Position numbers and translations under genes: made by a program
In this document: positions 36,189 through 45,889 of the stretch, piece after piece
How positions within the stretch are numbered: position 1 is the first letter of the stretch
Layout of the letters: each line of letters begins with the position of its first letter
Source: Fidelibacterota bacterium
GTDB taxonomy: Bacteria > Fidelibacterota > Marinisomatia > SCGC-AAA003-L08 > JACNLC01
NCBI GenBank assembly: GCA_018657495.1
Contig: JABHXA010000015.1
Location: forward strand, 1-64,000
Reading direction: 5' to 3'
DNA: 64,000 bases
The notes under the pieces: model-generated
Seen by the model: only the letters and a program-made list of their open reading frames with translations
Told to the model about the DNA's origin: nothing
Databases searched by the model: none

Positions 36189-39100
36189 ATGAAAAAAATA
36201 TTGACTATAACAATTATCTCATTCCTTTTTTGTCAAATTTCATTCAGTATCAATAAGGATGAGAAAAATGATATTCTCCTCGATGAAGCACTGATTATCG
36301 ACCCCATTCATGTAGACGTTCTTGAAGATGAACCAACTGAATTTGCAATTATATATGAAGACGATGAGGCAATAATTGATGAGAATATCGTATTTTCGAT
36401 CATAACCGAACCACTACATGGCCAATTGAGTGAAGGTAGTTTAAATGAATATAATGATAGTCTGATTATCTGGTTTGCAATTTATACGCCAAATGAAAAT
36501 TTCTTTGGTGAGGATTCTATAGAATATATTATCATCAATTTAAATAACCCTAATGACCCAGAAACCGGTTGGATCTATTTCCATGTTTTACCCGTGAATG
36601 ATTTACCATTGCTTGATGAATTATCCGGTGAGGTATTTGATGAGGATGAATCGGTCACAAAACCATTTTGCTGGTCAGATCCTGAAGAAAATGATCTAGT
36701 CCAGTTTACCACTTCTTCCACTGAAGAAGAAAATGTGTCATTGTCAGTGCAATATGATTCCGGGACCTGTGCCCTGCTGCATATTATTCCAGTTGAGAAT
36801 TTTAATGGTGAGTTGACGGCAACAATAACCATATCCGGAACAGCTGACCCATATTGCACAAATCAAATATATGATAACTTTTCTGACTGTTTAGAAAATG
36901 ATGCATTCTGGTATGATGTAGAAGCATTCTCGTCCTCACAATCCTTTGATATTACAATTGTCCCAGTAAATGACCCACCCTGTTTTAATGAAGAGTTGCC
37001 CGATACGCTTTTTTTCAACATTCAGGAAGGTGATAATTGGATGTTTGATATAACTCTATTTATGTATGATGTGGATGGCGATTCAATTAATTTCTATTTT
37101 GAATTTATTTATGGGAAAAATATTGGATTAGACGATTTAAATGTGGAGGGCAATCTATTCAGCTTCATCCCAGGCAATGATTTTACAGGTGTAATTATCT
37201 TTGAAATATGTACTGATGATAGTCTTGAGAGAGATATTGAGGATTGTGGATGCATCACTTTTTATCTAATATGGCAAAATGTCAACGACGCACCTGTACT
37301 TGGTAATATAAATGCGGATATGAGTATTGATGAAGATAGTGACAATTATCTGGTAACAATCACACCAATGGATATCGATATTGTTGAGGGAATCATGGAC
37401 GATCTTACCATAACATACACGATTTCAAATTCTACATTATTCCCAGATCATAATTTGGATATTGAAACAGATGTCACTGATGTAGAAAGAACAATTACAT
37501 TTACACCGGCTGGAAATCAATACGGCTCTGCTACATTACAGATTTCTGTTTCTGATGGTGAACTTTCAGATACGGATGAGATCATTCTCACTGTCAACCC
37601 TGTCAATGATGCTCCTATATTAGCAGCAATCGGTGATTTGTCATTCAATGAAGGCGGCAGTCTGACAGTTGAATTGAATGCAATGGATATTGATAGCGAT
37701 GCCAGTGATTTATGGTTTAGTGTTTCTGGTGGGACAAATATTTCTGCCACAATTTTAACAAATGGCAGTACGACTCTTGAACTTGTTTCTGATAGTGACT
37801 ATCATGGTACTGAGATGATCACCGTCACGGTATGTGATAATGATTTTGATAATGAATTATGTGCATCGGAGGACATTAGCATAACAGTAAATTCCATGAA
37901 TAATGCCCCCATAGTTGAACCTGTTTTAGAATTTTATGATGTTACCGATGGTTATGAATTCAGCATTGAAGTTTATGATGATGATGACGAAGATGAGCAT
38001 GAAATTATCTTTACACCGTACAGTAGTTATAACAGAAATGACAATACCTTGTTTGGTGGTTTTATTACTGGACCTGATGATGGAGTATTCACATATCATA
38101 CAAATGAGAATCCTTATAATTTTGATATAACTTTTTTTAGGGCAACGGATGGGGAACTATTATCCAACCTGGGTCAAATAATATTTAATATTCCTACCAG
38201 TGAAATCGACCCTCCAAATACATTAAACATTCATTTAGATGTGATTGAAGATACACCAACTGAATTTGCTTTATTTGGGCTTGATAACGAAAGCCTAATA
38301 GATGAAAATTCAGCATTTGCTATTTTAACAAACACCCTTCATGGAGAATTGGGCGAAGGATCATTAATTGAGTATAATGATAATATGATTTTCTGGCTGG
38401 TTTCATACGCTCCTGATGAAAACTTCTTTGGAGAAGACTCTCTTGAGTATATTATAATCAATTTAAATAATCCTAATGAACCTGAACCCGCCTGGGTTTA
38501 TTTTCATGTTTTACCAGTGAATGATTTACCAGTGTTGGAAGAATTATCGGACGAGGAAGTTGATGAAGATGATGCAGTTACAAAACCATTTTGCTGGTCC
38601 GATCCTGAAGAGAATGATCAGGTTCAGTTTACCACTTATTCTACATCTGATGAAAATGTATCATTGTCAGTGGAATATGATTCAGGTACTTGTGCCCAGT
38701 TGCAAATTTTTCCAGGTGAGAATTATAATGGAGAGTTGACAGCTACGATAACCATTTCAGGAACAGCTGACCCATATTGCACAAATCTAATCTATGATAA
38801 CTATTTTGACTGCATAGAAAATGATGCATACTGGTATGATGCTGAAGAATTCTCTTCATCACAATCTTTCACAGTGATAATTAATCCTGTAAACGATCCG
38901 CCACTTATTATAACAAATCCCCCTGGTCAATTTATTATCCATCAAGGTTTACCATGGATATTTGATATGAACCTATACATTATTGATATTGAGGGAGATG
39001 CTATTTTCTACGAATGGAATATTATCTTTTTAGATGAAATAGGTAATGATGATATGACTGAGGATGATGGTCTATTCAGCTTCTATCCGGGAGTCGGTTT

Positions 39101-39377
39101 TATTGGTGGCGTAGATATCAATATTTGTTTTTATGATGAATTCTCAAGTTGCGGCGAGGTACATACTGATACGTTGTATTTTCATATAGATTGGGTAATT
39201 GACTGTAATGGTGATGTTTCAGGTGATGGCAATCTTGATGTTATTGACATTGTGCAAACTGTTGAATGCATCCTTAACAACAGCGATAATTGCATATGCG
39301 CCGACCTCGATGCCAACGGCACCATCGATGTCATCGATATTGTCATGATGGTTGACATTATATTGAGTGGTAATTAA
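36189..39377 (+). CDS. Large secreted cadherin-like/Ig-like repeat protein with dockerin
   Basis: A 1062-aa exported protein with a signal peptide (1-20) and tandem cadherin-like or VCBS-type beta-sandwich domains. Linkers of the form PVNDxP occur repeatedly (VLPVNDLP, IVPVNDPP, VNPVNDAP). Two segments of about 230 residues, near the start (about 33-260) and near the end (about 680-905), are close copies; both contain FFGEDS-EYIIINLNNPN and TKPFCWSDPEENDxVQFTT. The protein therefore contains an internal duplication. A dockerin ends it. It probably acts in adhesion or as a surface scaffold. A truncated copy of its 5' end follows at 39440. Confidence 0.85.
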   Translation: MKKILTITIISFLFCQISFSINKDEKNDILLDEALIIDPIHVDVLEDEPTEFAIIYEDDEAIIDENIVFSIITEPLHGQLSEGSLNEYNDSLIIWFAIYTPNENFFGEDSIEYIIINLNNPNDPETGWIYFHVLPVNDLPLLDELSGEVFDEDESVTKPFCWSDPEENDLVQFTTSSTEEENVSLSVQYDSGTCALLHIIPVENFNGELTATITISGTADPYCTNQIYDNFSDCLENDAFWYDVEAFSSSQSFDITIVPVNDPPCFNEELPDTLFFNIQEGDNWMFDITLFMYDVDGDSINFYFEFIYGKNIGLDDLNVEGNLFSFIPGNDFTGVIIFEICTDDSLERDIEDCGCITFYLIWQNVNDAPVLGNINADMSIDEDSDNYLVTITPMDIDIVEGIMDDLTITYTISNSTLFPDHNLDIETDVTDVERTITFTPAGNQYGSATLQISVSDGELSDTDEIILTVNPVNDAPILAAIGDLSFNEGGSLTVELNAMDIDSDASDLWFSVSGGTNISATILTNGSTTLELVSDSDYHGTEMITVTVCDNDFDNELCASEDISITVNSMNNAPIVEPVLEFYDVTDGYEFSIEVYDDDDEDEHEIIFTPYSSYNRNDNTLFGGFITGPDDGVFTYHTNENPYNFDITFFRATDGELLSNLGQIIFNIPTSEIDPPNTLNIHLDVIEDTPTEFALFGLDNESLIDENSAFAILTNTLHGELGEGSLIEYNDNMIFWLVSYAPDENFFGEDSLEYIIINLNNPNEPEPAWVYFHVLPVNDLPVLEELSDEEVDEDDAVTKPFCWSDPEENDQVQFTTYSTSDENVSLSVEYDSGTCAQLQIFPGENYNGELTATITISGTADPYCTNLIYDNYFDCIENDAYWYDAEEFSSSQSFTVIINPVNDPPLIITNPPGQFIIHQGLPWIFDMNLYIIDIEGDAIFYEWNIIFLDEIGNDDMTEDDGLFSFYPGVGFIGGVDINICFYDEFSSCGEVHTDTLYFHIDWVIDCNGDVSGDGNLDVIDIVQTVECILNNSDNCICADLDANGTIDVIDIVMMVDIILSGN

Positions 39378-39439
39378 AAATTATCTAAATAAGCATCAAT
39401 TATAATTGAAACACAAATAGAAAAATAGAACTACATCGC

Positions 39440-39613
39440 ATGAAAAATATTTTGGCTATAATTGTAATTCCATTCCTTTTTTGCCAAATTTTATTCAGTA
39501 CTAATAATGATGATAAAACTGATATTCTCTTCGATGAAACACCGATTTTTGACCCCATTCATGTAGATGTTGTTGAAGATGAACCAGCTAATTCTGTATT
39601 AACAAAAAAGTAA
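39440..39613 (+). pseudogene. Truncated copy of the 5' end of the 36189 gene
   Basis: A 57-codon reading frame begins MKNILAIIVIPFLFCQILFS and continues DDKTDILFDETPIFDPIHVDVVEDEPA, collinear with the first 57 residues of the cadherin-like protein (DEKNDILLDEALIIDPIHVDVLEDEPT). Shortly after VEDEPA the similarity stops and the frame ends in LTKK. It is the remnant of a tandem paralogue cut by recombination. It might still make a short exported peptide. Confidence 0.85.
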
Positions 39614-39716
39614 TGCTGCTCAAATAGACATATTACTATCCGGGAAAATGAAATTAAATATGTTATCACTCGAAGACAGAAATTGTTATCCAATTAATTT
39701 CACATAAGGAGCTAAA

Positions 39717-40268
39717 ATGCTAAAGAAAGTTATAACTGTTGGATTATTGGGTGGGATAGTTCTGACTACATGGACCTTACTAATCAATGGTGTATTTAGA
39801 TTCCAGGCCAATATTGATATGAAGCGAATCGAAACAGAGTATCAGGTGTATGACATATTAAAAGAGCACATCACTGAACCGGGAAGATACATTTTTAATC
39901 CAGAATTAACATCAGAAGGGCGATACCCAGACGGAGAGCCTGTGTTTAGTGTTCTTAATGGAGGTGTAGGTCATGAATCCGCTGGTAAATTTATGCTAGT
40001 TGGGTTAGGGGTATTCTTCCTTGCACCGATAATTGCCACATGGATGTTATCACTGGCATCAAGACGCACCTTATCGAGTTATCCTCGCAAAGTATTATTT
40101 TTCGCGGCAATTGGTTTGCTTATTGCGATATTCACCGATCTAACAAATTTTGGCATAGGTAGTTACCCTGTAAAAGATGCCATCAAGTTTGCTTCAGTAC
40201 ATTTTATTTCATGGACAATTGTTGGTATAGTGGTAGCGGCTCGAATTCAACCTGAACATACCGATTAG
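39717..40268 (+). CDS. Hypothetical membrane protein
   Basis: An unrecognised 183-aa protein with four hydrophobic segments (about 5-27, 90-112, 123-145, 157-175) and an extracytoplasmic loop of about 60 residues after the first (ending in YPDGEPVFSVLNGGVGHESAGK). AAGGA precedes the ATG. No link to the dockerin genes is visible beyond position. Confidence 0.7.
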   Translation: MLKKVITVGLLGGIVLTTWTLLINGVFRFQANIDMKRIETEYQVYDILKEHITEPGRYIFNPELTSEGRYPDGEPVFSVLNGGVGHESAGKFMLVGLGVFFLAPIIATWMLSLASRRTLSSYPRKVLFFAAIGLLIAIFTDLTNFGIGSYPVKDAIKFASVHFISWTIVGIVVAARIQPEHTD

Positions 40269-40432
40269 ATGAATACCTGGTAAATCAGAATAAATATTTT
40301 CACGGAACTAATATAATAAAATATAATTGGATGCTGAATTATACTATTTAGGAATATAATTTGTATTCAAATAATAATTATGTCCCAAATTCTATATAAT
40401 CAAAGATTACAACAATTAAAAAGGTGAGAGAT

Positions 40433-40900
40433 ATGAAAATTATTTTGACATTATTAATACTATTTTCTATGGCCATGGGATCAGATCCGGTTGACAATGA
40501 TTTGGTTTGGCATTCCTGGGAGGAAGGATACAAAATAGCTCAAGAAGAAGAAAAAAATATGCTTGTATTTGCCTTTGCAACCTGGTGTCATTGGTGTAAG
40601 CGGATGGATGATAAAACCTTTAGTAATGATGAAATCAAATCTCTAATTGCCAATGATTATATTGCTGTAAAGATGGATGTAGATAAAGAGGAAACATTGG
40701 TATATAACAGCAAAAAATATAGCAATACTGAACTAATAGGCAAATTGATGGACTCAGATCAACTTGCTATCCCAACAACTATATTTGTTTTCCCACAAAC
40801 CAGTCAGTCAAAAAGTAGCGGCGGTTTTAAAACTGTTCAAGAGATGAAGGATATGTTATTATTAAACATAAAAGAAGAAGTTCTGGATATATCAGAATGA
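40433..40900 (+). CDS. Exported thioredoxin-like protein
   Basis: A 155-aa protein: signal peptide (about 1-15), then a thioredoxin fold with the active site CHWC in FAFATWCHWCKRMDDKTF and the cis-Pro in LAIPTTIFVF. The block DDKTFSNDEIKSLIANDYIAVKMDVDKEE is typical of the thioredoxin_7/DsbD-gamma or SoxW type. A role in periplasmic thiol reduction is likely. I start at the ATG (40433), which has AAGGTGAG 6 nt upstream; a GTG three codons earlier lies within that Shine-Dalgarno. Confidence 0.85.
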   Translation: MKIILTLLILFSMAMGSDPVDNDLVWHSWEEGYKIAQEEEKNMLVFAFATWCHWCKRMDDKTFSNDEIKSLIANDYIAVKMDVDKEETLVYNSKKYSNTELIGKLMDSDQLAIPTTIFVFPQTSQSKSSGGFKTVQEMKDMLLLNIKEEVLDISE

Positions 40901-40982
40901 TTTCGATTCTTGTAATCTCCAAAAATTGGCTATCATTATAGCCCTATTATCAAGTACACATAAGCATACATAATTAAGATTG

Positions 40983-42206
40983 ATGGCCAATAAAAAATTA
41001 TCAATTATATTGATAGTCCTTTTACCCTTTTCGACACTATTTTTTACTCCAAGTATAACTCAAACTCTGAGTTCTCCCCAAGGCGATCATGCTATAGAAA
41101 AAAGTTTTTCTAATAAAAATATTGCTCCAAAACTGATCTGGGAAATAGATGGTATTGGCAATGGATATAGTTCACCGGCGATCAATAAGGATAGAATATT
41201 TATCACTGGTGAAATCGATAATATGGGATACGTATTTGTCTTTGATTTGAACGGAAAACCTATCTGGAAGAAACAATATGGCAACGAATGGACAAGACAG
41301 TTTGGCGGCACTCGTGCAGCTCCGACAGTAAAGGATGACCTGGTCTATATTTGTTCAGGTTTGGGCAAAATATCCTGTTTTGATGTTAGCGATGGTAGAT
41401 TAATTTGGACCATTGATATGATAAATGATCTTGATGGGATAAATATTATCTATGGATATTCCATGGATTTATTAATAAACGATGAGTTGTTATATTGTTT
41501 TCCTGGTGGATCAGAAAATAATGTTGTTGCATTAGACAGATTATCGGGTAAAATGATATGGTCCTCAAAAGGGATAGGTGAACAGGCAGGATATGGCTCG
41601 CCAATTATGGTAAGTCTTTCTCAACGCCATGTGCTGGTAATCTTTTCAGAATATTCATTACTTGGATTTGATGCAATCAGCGGAGAAATGCTTTGGACTC
41701 ATAGTCTTAATGAAATTGGTGAAATACCATGTAATACACCATTATTTGATCAAGGGCATATCTATTATGTTGCAGGTCCTCGAAATGGTGCGGTAAAGCT
41801 AAAAATATCGGATGATGGAAATCAAATTTCTGAAATTTGGAGAAATCCCCAATTTGATACATTTTTTGGCGGTTTTGTTAAAGTTGATAATTTTTTATAC
41901 GGAGCCAATGAAAATCATAAAAACTTGAGTAGTATTAATATTAATACTGGCAAAATTAGCGGTGCATTAAAAATATATAGTGGTTCAATAGCGACTTCTG
42001 ATGGACTACTCTTTTATTATAACGATAGTGGAAGATTAAATATTGTTGAACCAAATGAAGGCAATCCAGAATTAATAGAATCATTCAAAATTGAACAAGG
42101 AACCGGAGAGCATTTTGCTCATCCTATTGTTCATGAAAATATCCTGTATATTCGCCATGGCGATACTCTATTGGCATATAAAATTATTGCGGATTCAATT
42201 GAGTAA
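40983..42206 (+). CDS. Exported PQQ-type beta-propeller protein
   Basis: A 407-aa protein with a signal peptide (about 1-28) and a seven- or eight-blade propeller built of PQQ/pyrrolo-quinoline-quinone-like repeats: NGYSSPAINKDRIFITG, GYVFVFDLNGKPIWKKQYG, RAAPTVKDDLVYICSGLGKISCFDVSDGRLIW, VVALDRLSGKMIWSS, LLGFDAISGEMLWTHS. It lacks dehydrogenase catalytic residues, so a BamB-like binding role is more likely. The TTG codon directly before the ATG is unlikely to be used. It converges with the large minus-strand gene at 42265. Confidence 0.8.
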   Translation: MANKKLSIILIVLLPFSTLFFTPSITQTLSSPQGDHAIEKSFSNKNIAPKLIWEIDGIGNGYSSPAINKDRIFITGEIDNMGYVFVFDLNGKPIWKKQYGNEWTRQFGGTRAAPTVKDDLVYICSGLGKISCFDVSDGRLIWTIDMINDLDGINIIYGYSMDLLINDELLYCFPGGSENNVVALDRLSGKMIWSSKGIGEQAGYGSPIMVSLSQRHVLVIFSEYSLLGFDAISGEMLWTHSLNEIGEIPCNTPLFDQGHIYYVAGPRNGAVKLKISDDGNQISEIWRNPQFDTFFGGFVKVDNFLYGANENHKNLSSININTGKISGALKIYSGSIATSDGLLFYYNDSGRLNIVEPNEGNPELIESFKIEQGTGEHFAHPIVHENILYIRHGDTLLAYKIIADSIE

Positions 42207-42264
42207 TTGCTTCAAATTTGAGTTTATAAATCTATTTTATTCCTGAAAACATTAAAACGATCTA

Positions 42265-45200
42265 TCAACTTTCCAGAATCAGATCTACCAAGGCGACAAC
42301 ATCTAGGATATTAATTTGTAAATCAGCATTTAAATCAGCAGAACAGATTTGGTAGTCATCAGGATTGATAAACTCTAAAATAATATTAACCACTAAAATA
42401 ATATCCAGCACATTAAACTCGTCATCCTGATTAATATCACCTACAATGCAATCCATTTCCATACCTGATTCCCATATCCCAACATCCGGGGCAGTATTAA
42501 CAAAATATTGAGCCGGCACGATCAATTCTAACTCGCCTTCATTATAGTAAATAGTCGTATCCTGAATCCCGGTATCGATACATGGACTGGATTCTGCAAG
42601 CTCATAATCACCACTGGGACCGGTGACAAATTGAGGCGCTTGATCAAAATTCCCAGATAACCAGTATAAATCAAAGTCATCATCAATGGGCATAGAACTT
42701 AATCCTCCCGTTACATCACTATTCAAAAACACGATTGATTTTTGAATAGTGTTATTCATAAATCCAACCTCATTGGGTTGGTTATTCCATAATATAGAAT
42801 TCATTATAATTGGATTGGCAGTATAACCCAAACGAAGACCGCCATCTGAACTGGTGGCTATATTTTCAGTAATCACACAGTGATTGAATAGGGGATTTGC
42901 ATTGCCGGACCATCCATTTACATAAATGGCAGCGCCATTATTAGCAGTATTATTTTCAATTAATGTTCTATAAATATTTGGAGAATACCGACGTACTAAT
43001 ATCCCTCCGCCGCTATTAGCATTATTTGCGGTGATTATAGAATAATTCATTTCAAACAATGTACAATTGGTATAAATTCCACCACCATTGCTGGCTGAAC
43101 AATTCTGTACAGTAACATGGTCTAATTGTACAATAGAGCTCGAATCCAAATTGATTCCACCACCGTTTCCTGTTGCTGAACAGCTATCAATAATGACGTC
43201 ATGAATCCACAAATTGCTGTGTTGAATATTTATACCGGCTCCAGAAGAAGCTGCACCATTGCGTAAGGTTAACCCAGAAATTTCACCTGTACCATCCGGG
43301 ATATACTTTGCCGTCATTACTCTTTCCTGGTGATTGCCATCAAGAATTGTTTGGGAGATAAAATCGTGATTTCCAGTGGTAAGAAAATGTGATCCAATAA
43401 TCAGATCTTTATACTGATAACTAAATTCACCAAAATAGATACCTGGCGCAATAAGAATGGTATCACCGCTACTGGCAACTTGCATAGCCTGTTGAATTGT
43501 GGAATAAAGTTCTGGCACATTTATCAGCCCGAATGGATCATATTCACAATCTCCAGAATCATACTCAGCATACGGGTCAAAATTCATGGCATTTATATCT
43601 GTGCATCCTATCACAAAATGATGAATCAATTGATATGCACCTATATCTGGGGCTTCACCATCAAACTCATATGCAGCAAATTCAACGACAATCTCATTAT
43701 TAATAAGATACTGATTTGTACCTGCATCTATTAATGGGGAATCAGGAAGCAATTGATAAAGACCTTGTTCAATATCGACAAATTGTGGGTCTATCTGGAG
43801 ATTATTATCACCCCAGATAACCACATAATTATCTCCATTGTTAATAGCTTCCAAGCCGCCGTCAACAGTGCAATAATCAATAAGTATTTCTATTGGAGCT
43901 CCCTCAGTTGGATACACTATTTCGGTGATGTTTTCATTCCATAAGATAGAATTAACAATTTCTATGACGCCATCGTCTACAGAAATGGCACCATCTGAAC
44001 AATCATTATTTGCAACTATGGAATTTATTAATTGAAGCCTTGACCCATCCGAAATTGCAATACATGGACTATCCGTAACATTATCAGTTATGGAAACACC
44101 AAAGAGAGTTAAATCTGTGTTAAATAAAGAAAGAGCAGAAGATTGATTATCGCGAAAAATGGCATGAGAAATATTAATTTGTGAAATCATACTCCATAAA
44201 GCACCCTGTGCTTCTGCACCTTCCAAAATTAAATGAGATAAACTAGGATTTGAGAAATGACAAAATACTGCGACGCCATCCTGCTGAGAATTGATTGTAA
44301 ATCCAGAAAGAATTGCATGTTCACCCGTTTCGTTCATATTCACACTTCCAAGTATAATCGTATTTTCAACTGTGCTGGCATCACCGGTTAAGAAGATTTC
44401 GCCGGCAACAATGATCTCTTTACCCTGATAATCGATTGACTCTTCATAGATCCCTGGCGCTACAATAATACAGTCGTATTCATCTGCAGCATTAATGGCA
44501 GCCTGAATTGTTGTATAATCACTGGGAACTCTTATCATCTCTTCAAAATCATTGGTGAATTGAACAGGATCTCTTTCACCATTGAGAATTAACATATTTT
44601 GTAAAGGAAGATTATGCCAGGTCAATGCAGCTCCGATGCCGCTAGTAGGATGATAAGACATTAGTGCATAATGTGTTTGCTGCAATTCTAGATCTTGATA
44701 ATTCAGTGGACCCAAATCAGTAGCATAATATAAATCGTGTTCTTCATCACTCTCATCAGTAGATCGAAAGGCATATAGATCCTTTCCATCAGAAAACACA
44801 TAATTTAATTCGTTAGAACTGGGAGCAAGTTCTAACAATCTAAAAGTAGCCGATCGGAGTCCTGTGTAAACATCATGATATAAATCTATATTTTTAAGAA
44901 TCCACAAAAAATAAAGTTCTGAATCCACTACACAATCCCATCCACCTGAATCCCAGGCTCCACAGCCATGAGAATTTGGAGGATTATTTAATATCCAATC
45001 CATATTCTCACCATTATCAGTTAGTAATTCAAGAAGAACATTTTTACTTATAGTACCGTTGTGGGCAAAGGTGAGACTCCGGCCATTCCAATATTGATGA
45101 AATGGGTGGGGATTGGCAATTTCTTCAGCACCGGTGGTGGCGCGACGAACATGGCCCAAAGCGATTTTCGTAGTATCACCAGGGTTTAAAATCTGAGAAA

Positions 45201-45522
45201 CCACCTGTTGAAAAAGTGTATCTTCTGAGGCAAGTAGTGGTGAATGCCAAAACTGGGTTAATGTATCAAGTCTATTATTGGTATAGTATAATAGACCCCA
45301 ACCGCTATGATTATTGTATGGATAATCATTCCCACTTCCTTCTACACCTTGGGCTTGTAATTCGGCCAATTCAAAAGAAATTATGAGACTATCCTCATAT
45401 AAGTGATAGGGTGAAGTTGACATGACAGCCCAAAATTTACTTGCAGAAAGTTCTGTTGTAAATAGAATAAAAAATGTCAGGAGGAATATTATTCTAATAG
45501 TTATGGATTTTGGAGGATTCAT
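42265..45522 (-). CDS. Secreted class II amidotransferase-like domain fused to two beta-helices and a dockerin
   Basis: A 1085-aa exported protein. Residues 1-27 are a signal peptide (ends TTELSA). Residues 28-330 resemble the YafJ-like class II glutamine amidotransferases: GWGLLYY, GHVRRATTG (123-131), NPHPF, FAHNGTI (152-158), DSELYFLW (200-207). The expected N-terminal Cys is absent; cleavage after A27 would expose Ser28 in SKFWAVMS. Two beta-helices follow, each opened by a TIQ block (VPSDYTTIQAAINAA and VPELYSTIQQAMQVA), separated by GCTDINAMNFDPYAEYDSGDC. Two dockerin loops close the protein. The substrate is unknown; it may be an inactive, repurposed or Ser-dependent Ntn-hydrolase. Confidence 0.8.
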   Translation of the reverse strand: MNPPKSITIRIIFLLTFFILFTTELSASKFWAVMSTSPYHLYEDSLIISFELAELQAQGVEGSGNDYPYNNHSGWGLLYYTNNRLDTLTQFWHSPLLASEDTLFQQVVSQILNPGDTTKIALGHVRRATTGAEEIANPHPFHQYWNGRSLTFAHNGTISKNVLLELLTDNGENMDWILNNPPNSHGCGAWDSGGWDCVVDSELYFLWILKNIDLYHDVYTGLRSATFRLLELAPSSNELNYVFSDGKDLYAFRSTDESDEEHDLYYATDLGPLNYQDLELQQTHYALMSYHPTSGIGAALTWHNLPLQNMLILNGERDPVQFTNDFEEMIRVPSDYTTIQAAINAADEYDCIIVAPGIYEESIDYQGKEIIVAGEIFLTGDASTVENTIILGSVNMNETGEHAILSGFTINSQQDGVAVFCHFSNPSLSHLILEGAEAQGALWSMISQINISHAIFRDNQSSALSLFNTDLTLFGVSITDNVTDSPCIAISDGSRLQLINSIVANNDCSDGAISVDDGVIEIVNSILWNENITEIVYPTEGAPIEILIDYCTVDGGLEAINNGDNYVVIWGDNNLQIDPQFVDIEQGLYQLLPDSPLIDAGTNQYLINNEIVVEFAAYEFDGEAPDIGAYQLIHHFVIGCTDINAMNFDPYAEYDSGDCEYDPFGLINVPELYSTIQQAMQVASSGDTILIAPGIYFGEFSYQYKDLIIGSHFLTTGNHDFISQTILDGNHQERVMTAKYIPDGTGEISGLTLRNGAASSGAGINIQHSNLWIHDVIIDSCSATGNGGGINLDSSSIVQLDHVTVQNCSASNGGGIYTNCTLFEMNYSIITANNANSGGGILVRRYSPNIYRTLIENNTANNGAAIYVNGWSGNANPLFNHCVITENIATSSDGGLRLGYTANPIIMNSILWNNQPNEVGFMNNTIQKSIVFLNSDVTGGLSSMPIDDDFDLYWLSGNFDQAPQFVTGPSGDYELAESSPCIDTGIQDTTIYYNEGELELIVPAQYFVNTAPDVGIWESGMEMDCIVGDINQDDEFNVLDIILVVNIILEFINPDDYQICSADLNADLQINILDVVALVDLILES

Positions 45523-45593
45523 ACTACAAGTTTTCTGTGTGGTGTTAATTAATGTTTCATAAAAAAGCGAAATACAACCAATAAATTTAGCCC

Positions 45594-45627
45594 AAAGTCT
45601 CTCTTAATATTTATGCTATGTTTGTCC
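45594..45627. repeat. Dispersed repeat, copy 1
   Basis: Carries AAGTCTCTCTTAATATTTAT then GCTATGTTTGTCC. It matches 47120-47153 (AAGTCTCTCCTAATATTTAT, ACTATGTTTGTCG) with few changes, and partly 57122-57147 and 47281-47305. These copies lie at the edges of the accessory cassettes. Confidence 0.6.
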
Positions 45628-45847
45628 AAAGGTTATTGAGACTACGCAGTTGCTCCATACATACAAGTAGTCGAATGGGTTATTCAATTCTATCGGTTTA
45701 AGCAACACGCAAAAAATTGAAAATGCATATCAAATAAACATATATAAATAAACTCTTTACAATTCATTAACTATTTGTAATTTCATGCTTGTGCTTGAAG
45801 GAAAATAATTAAAAGATATGAAGATACATTTACATATTATTATAATC

Positions 45848-45874
45848 AACCTGCAGAAATCTGCGGGTTTTTTT
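45848..45874 (+). terminator. Terminator hairpin in the leader of the FISUMP gene
   Basis: A 9-bp stem AACCTGCAG / CTGCGGGTT (one G-T pair) with loop AAAT and seven T, ending 15 nt before the ATG at 45890. No plus-strand gene lies upstream for 3.6 kb, so it is more likely a leader attenuator, or the end of a short transcript, than a gene terminator. Confidence 0.65.
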
Positions 45875-45889
45875 GTTTAGGAGAAACCC

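Larger units (their letters stand above)
45523..45889. other. Divergent intergenic region with dispersed repeat and leader terminator
   Basis: There is no gene here. It contains one copy of the AAGTCTCTC-TAATATTTAT repeat (45594-45627), promoters in both directions and the terminator at 45848-45874 just before the FISUMP gene. Confidence 0.55.
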
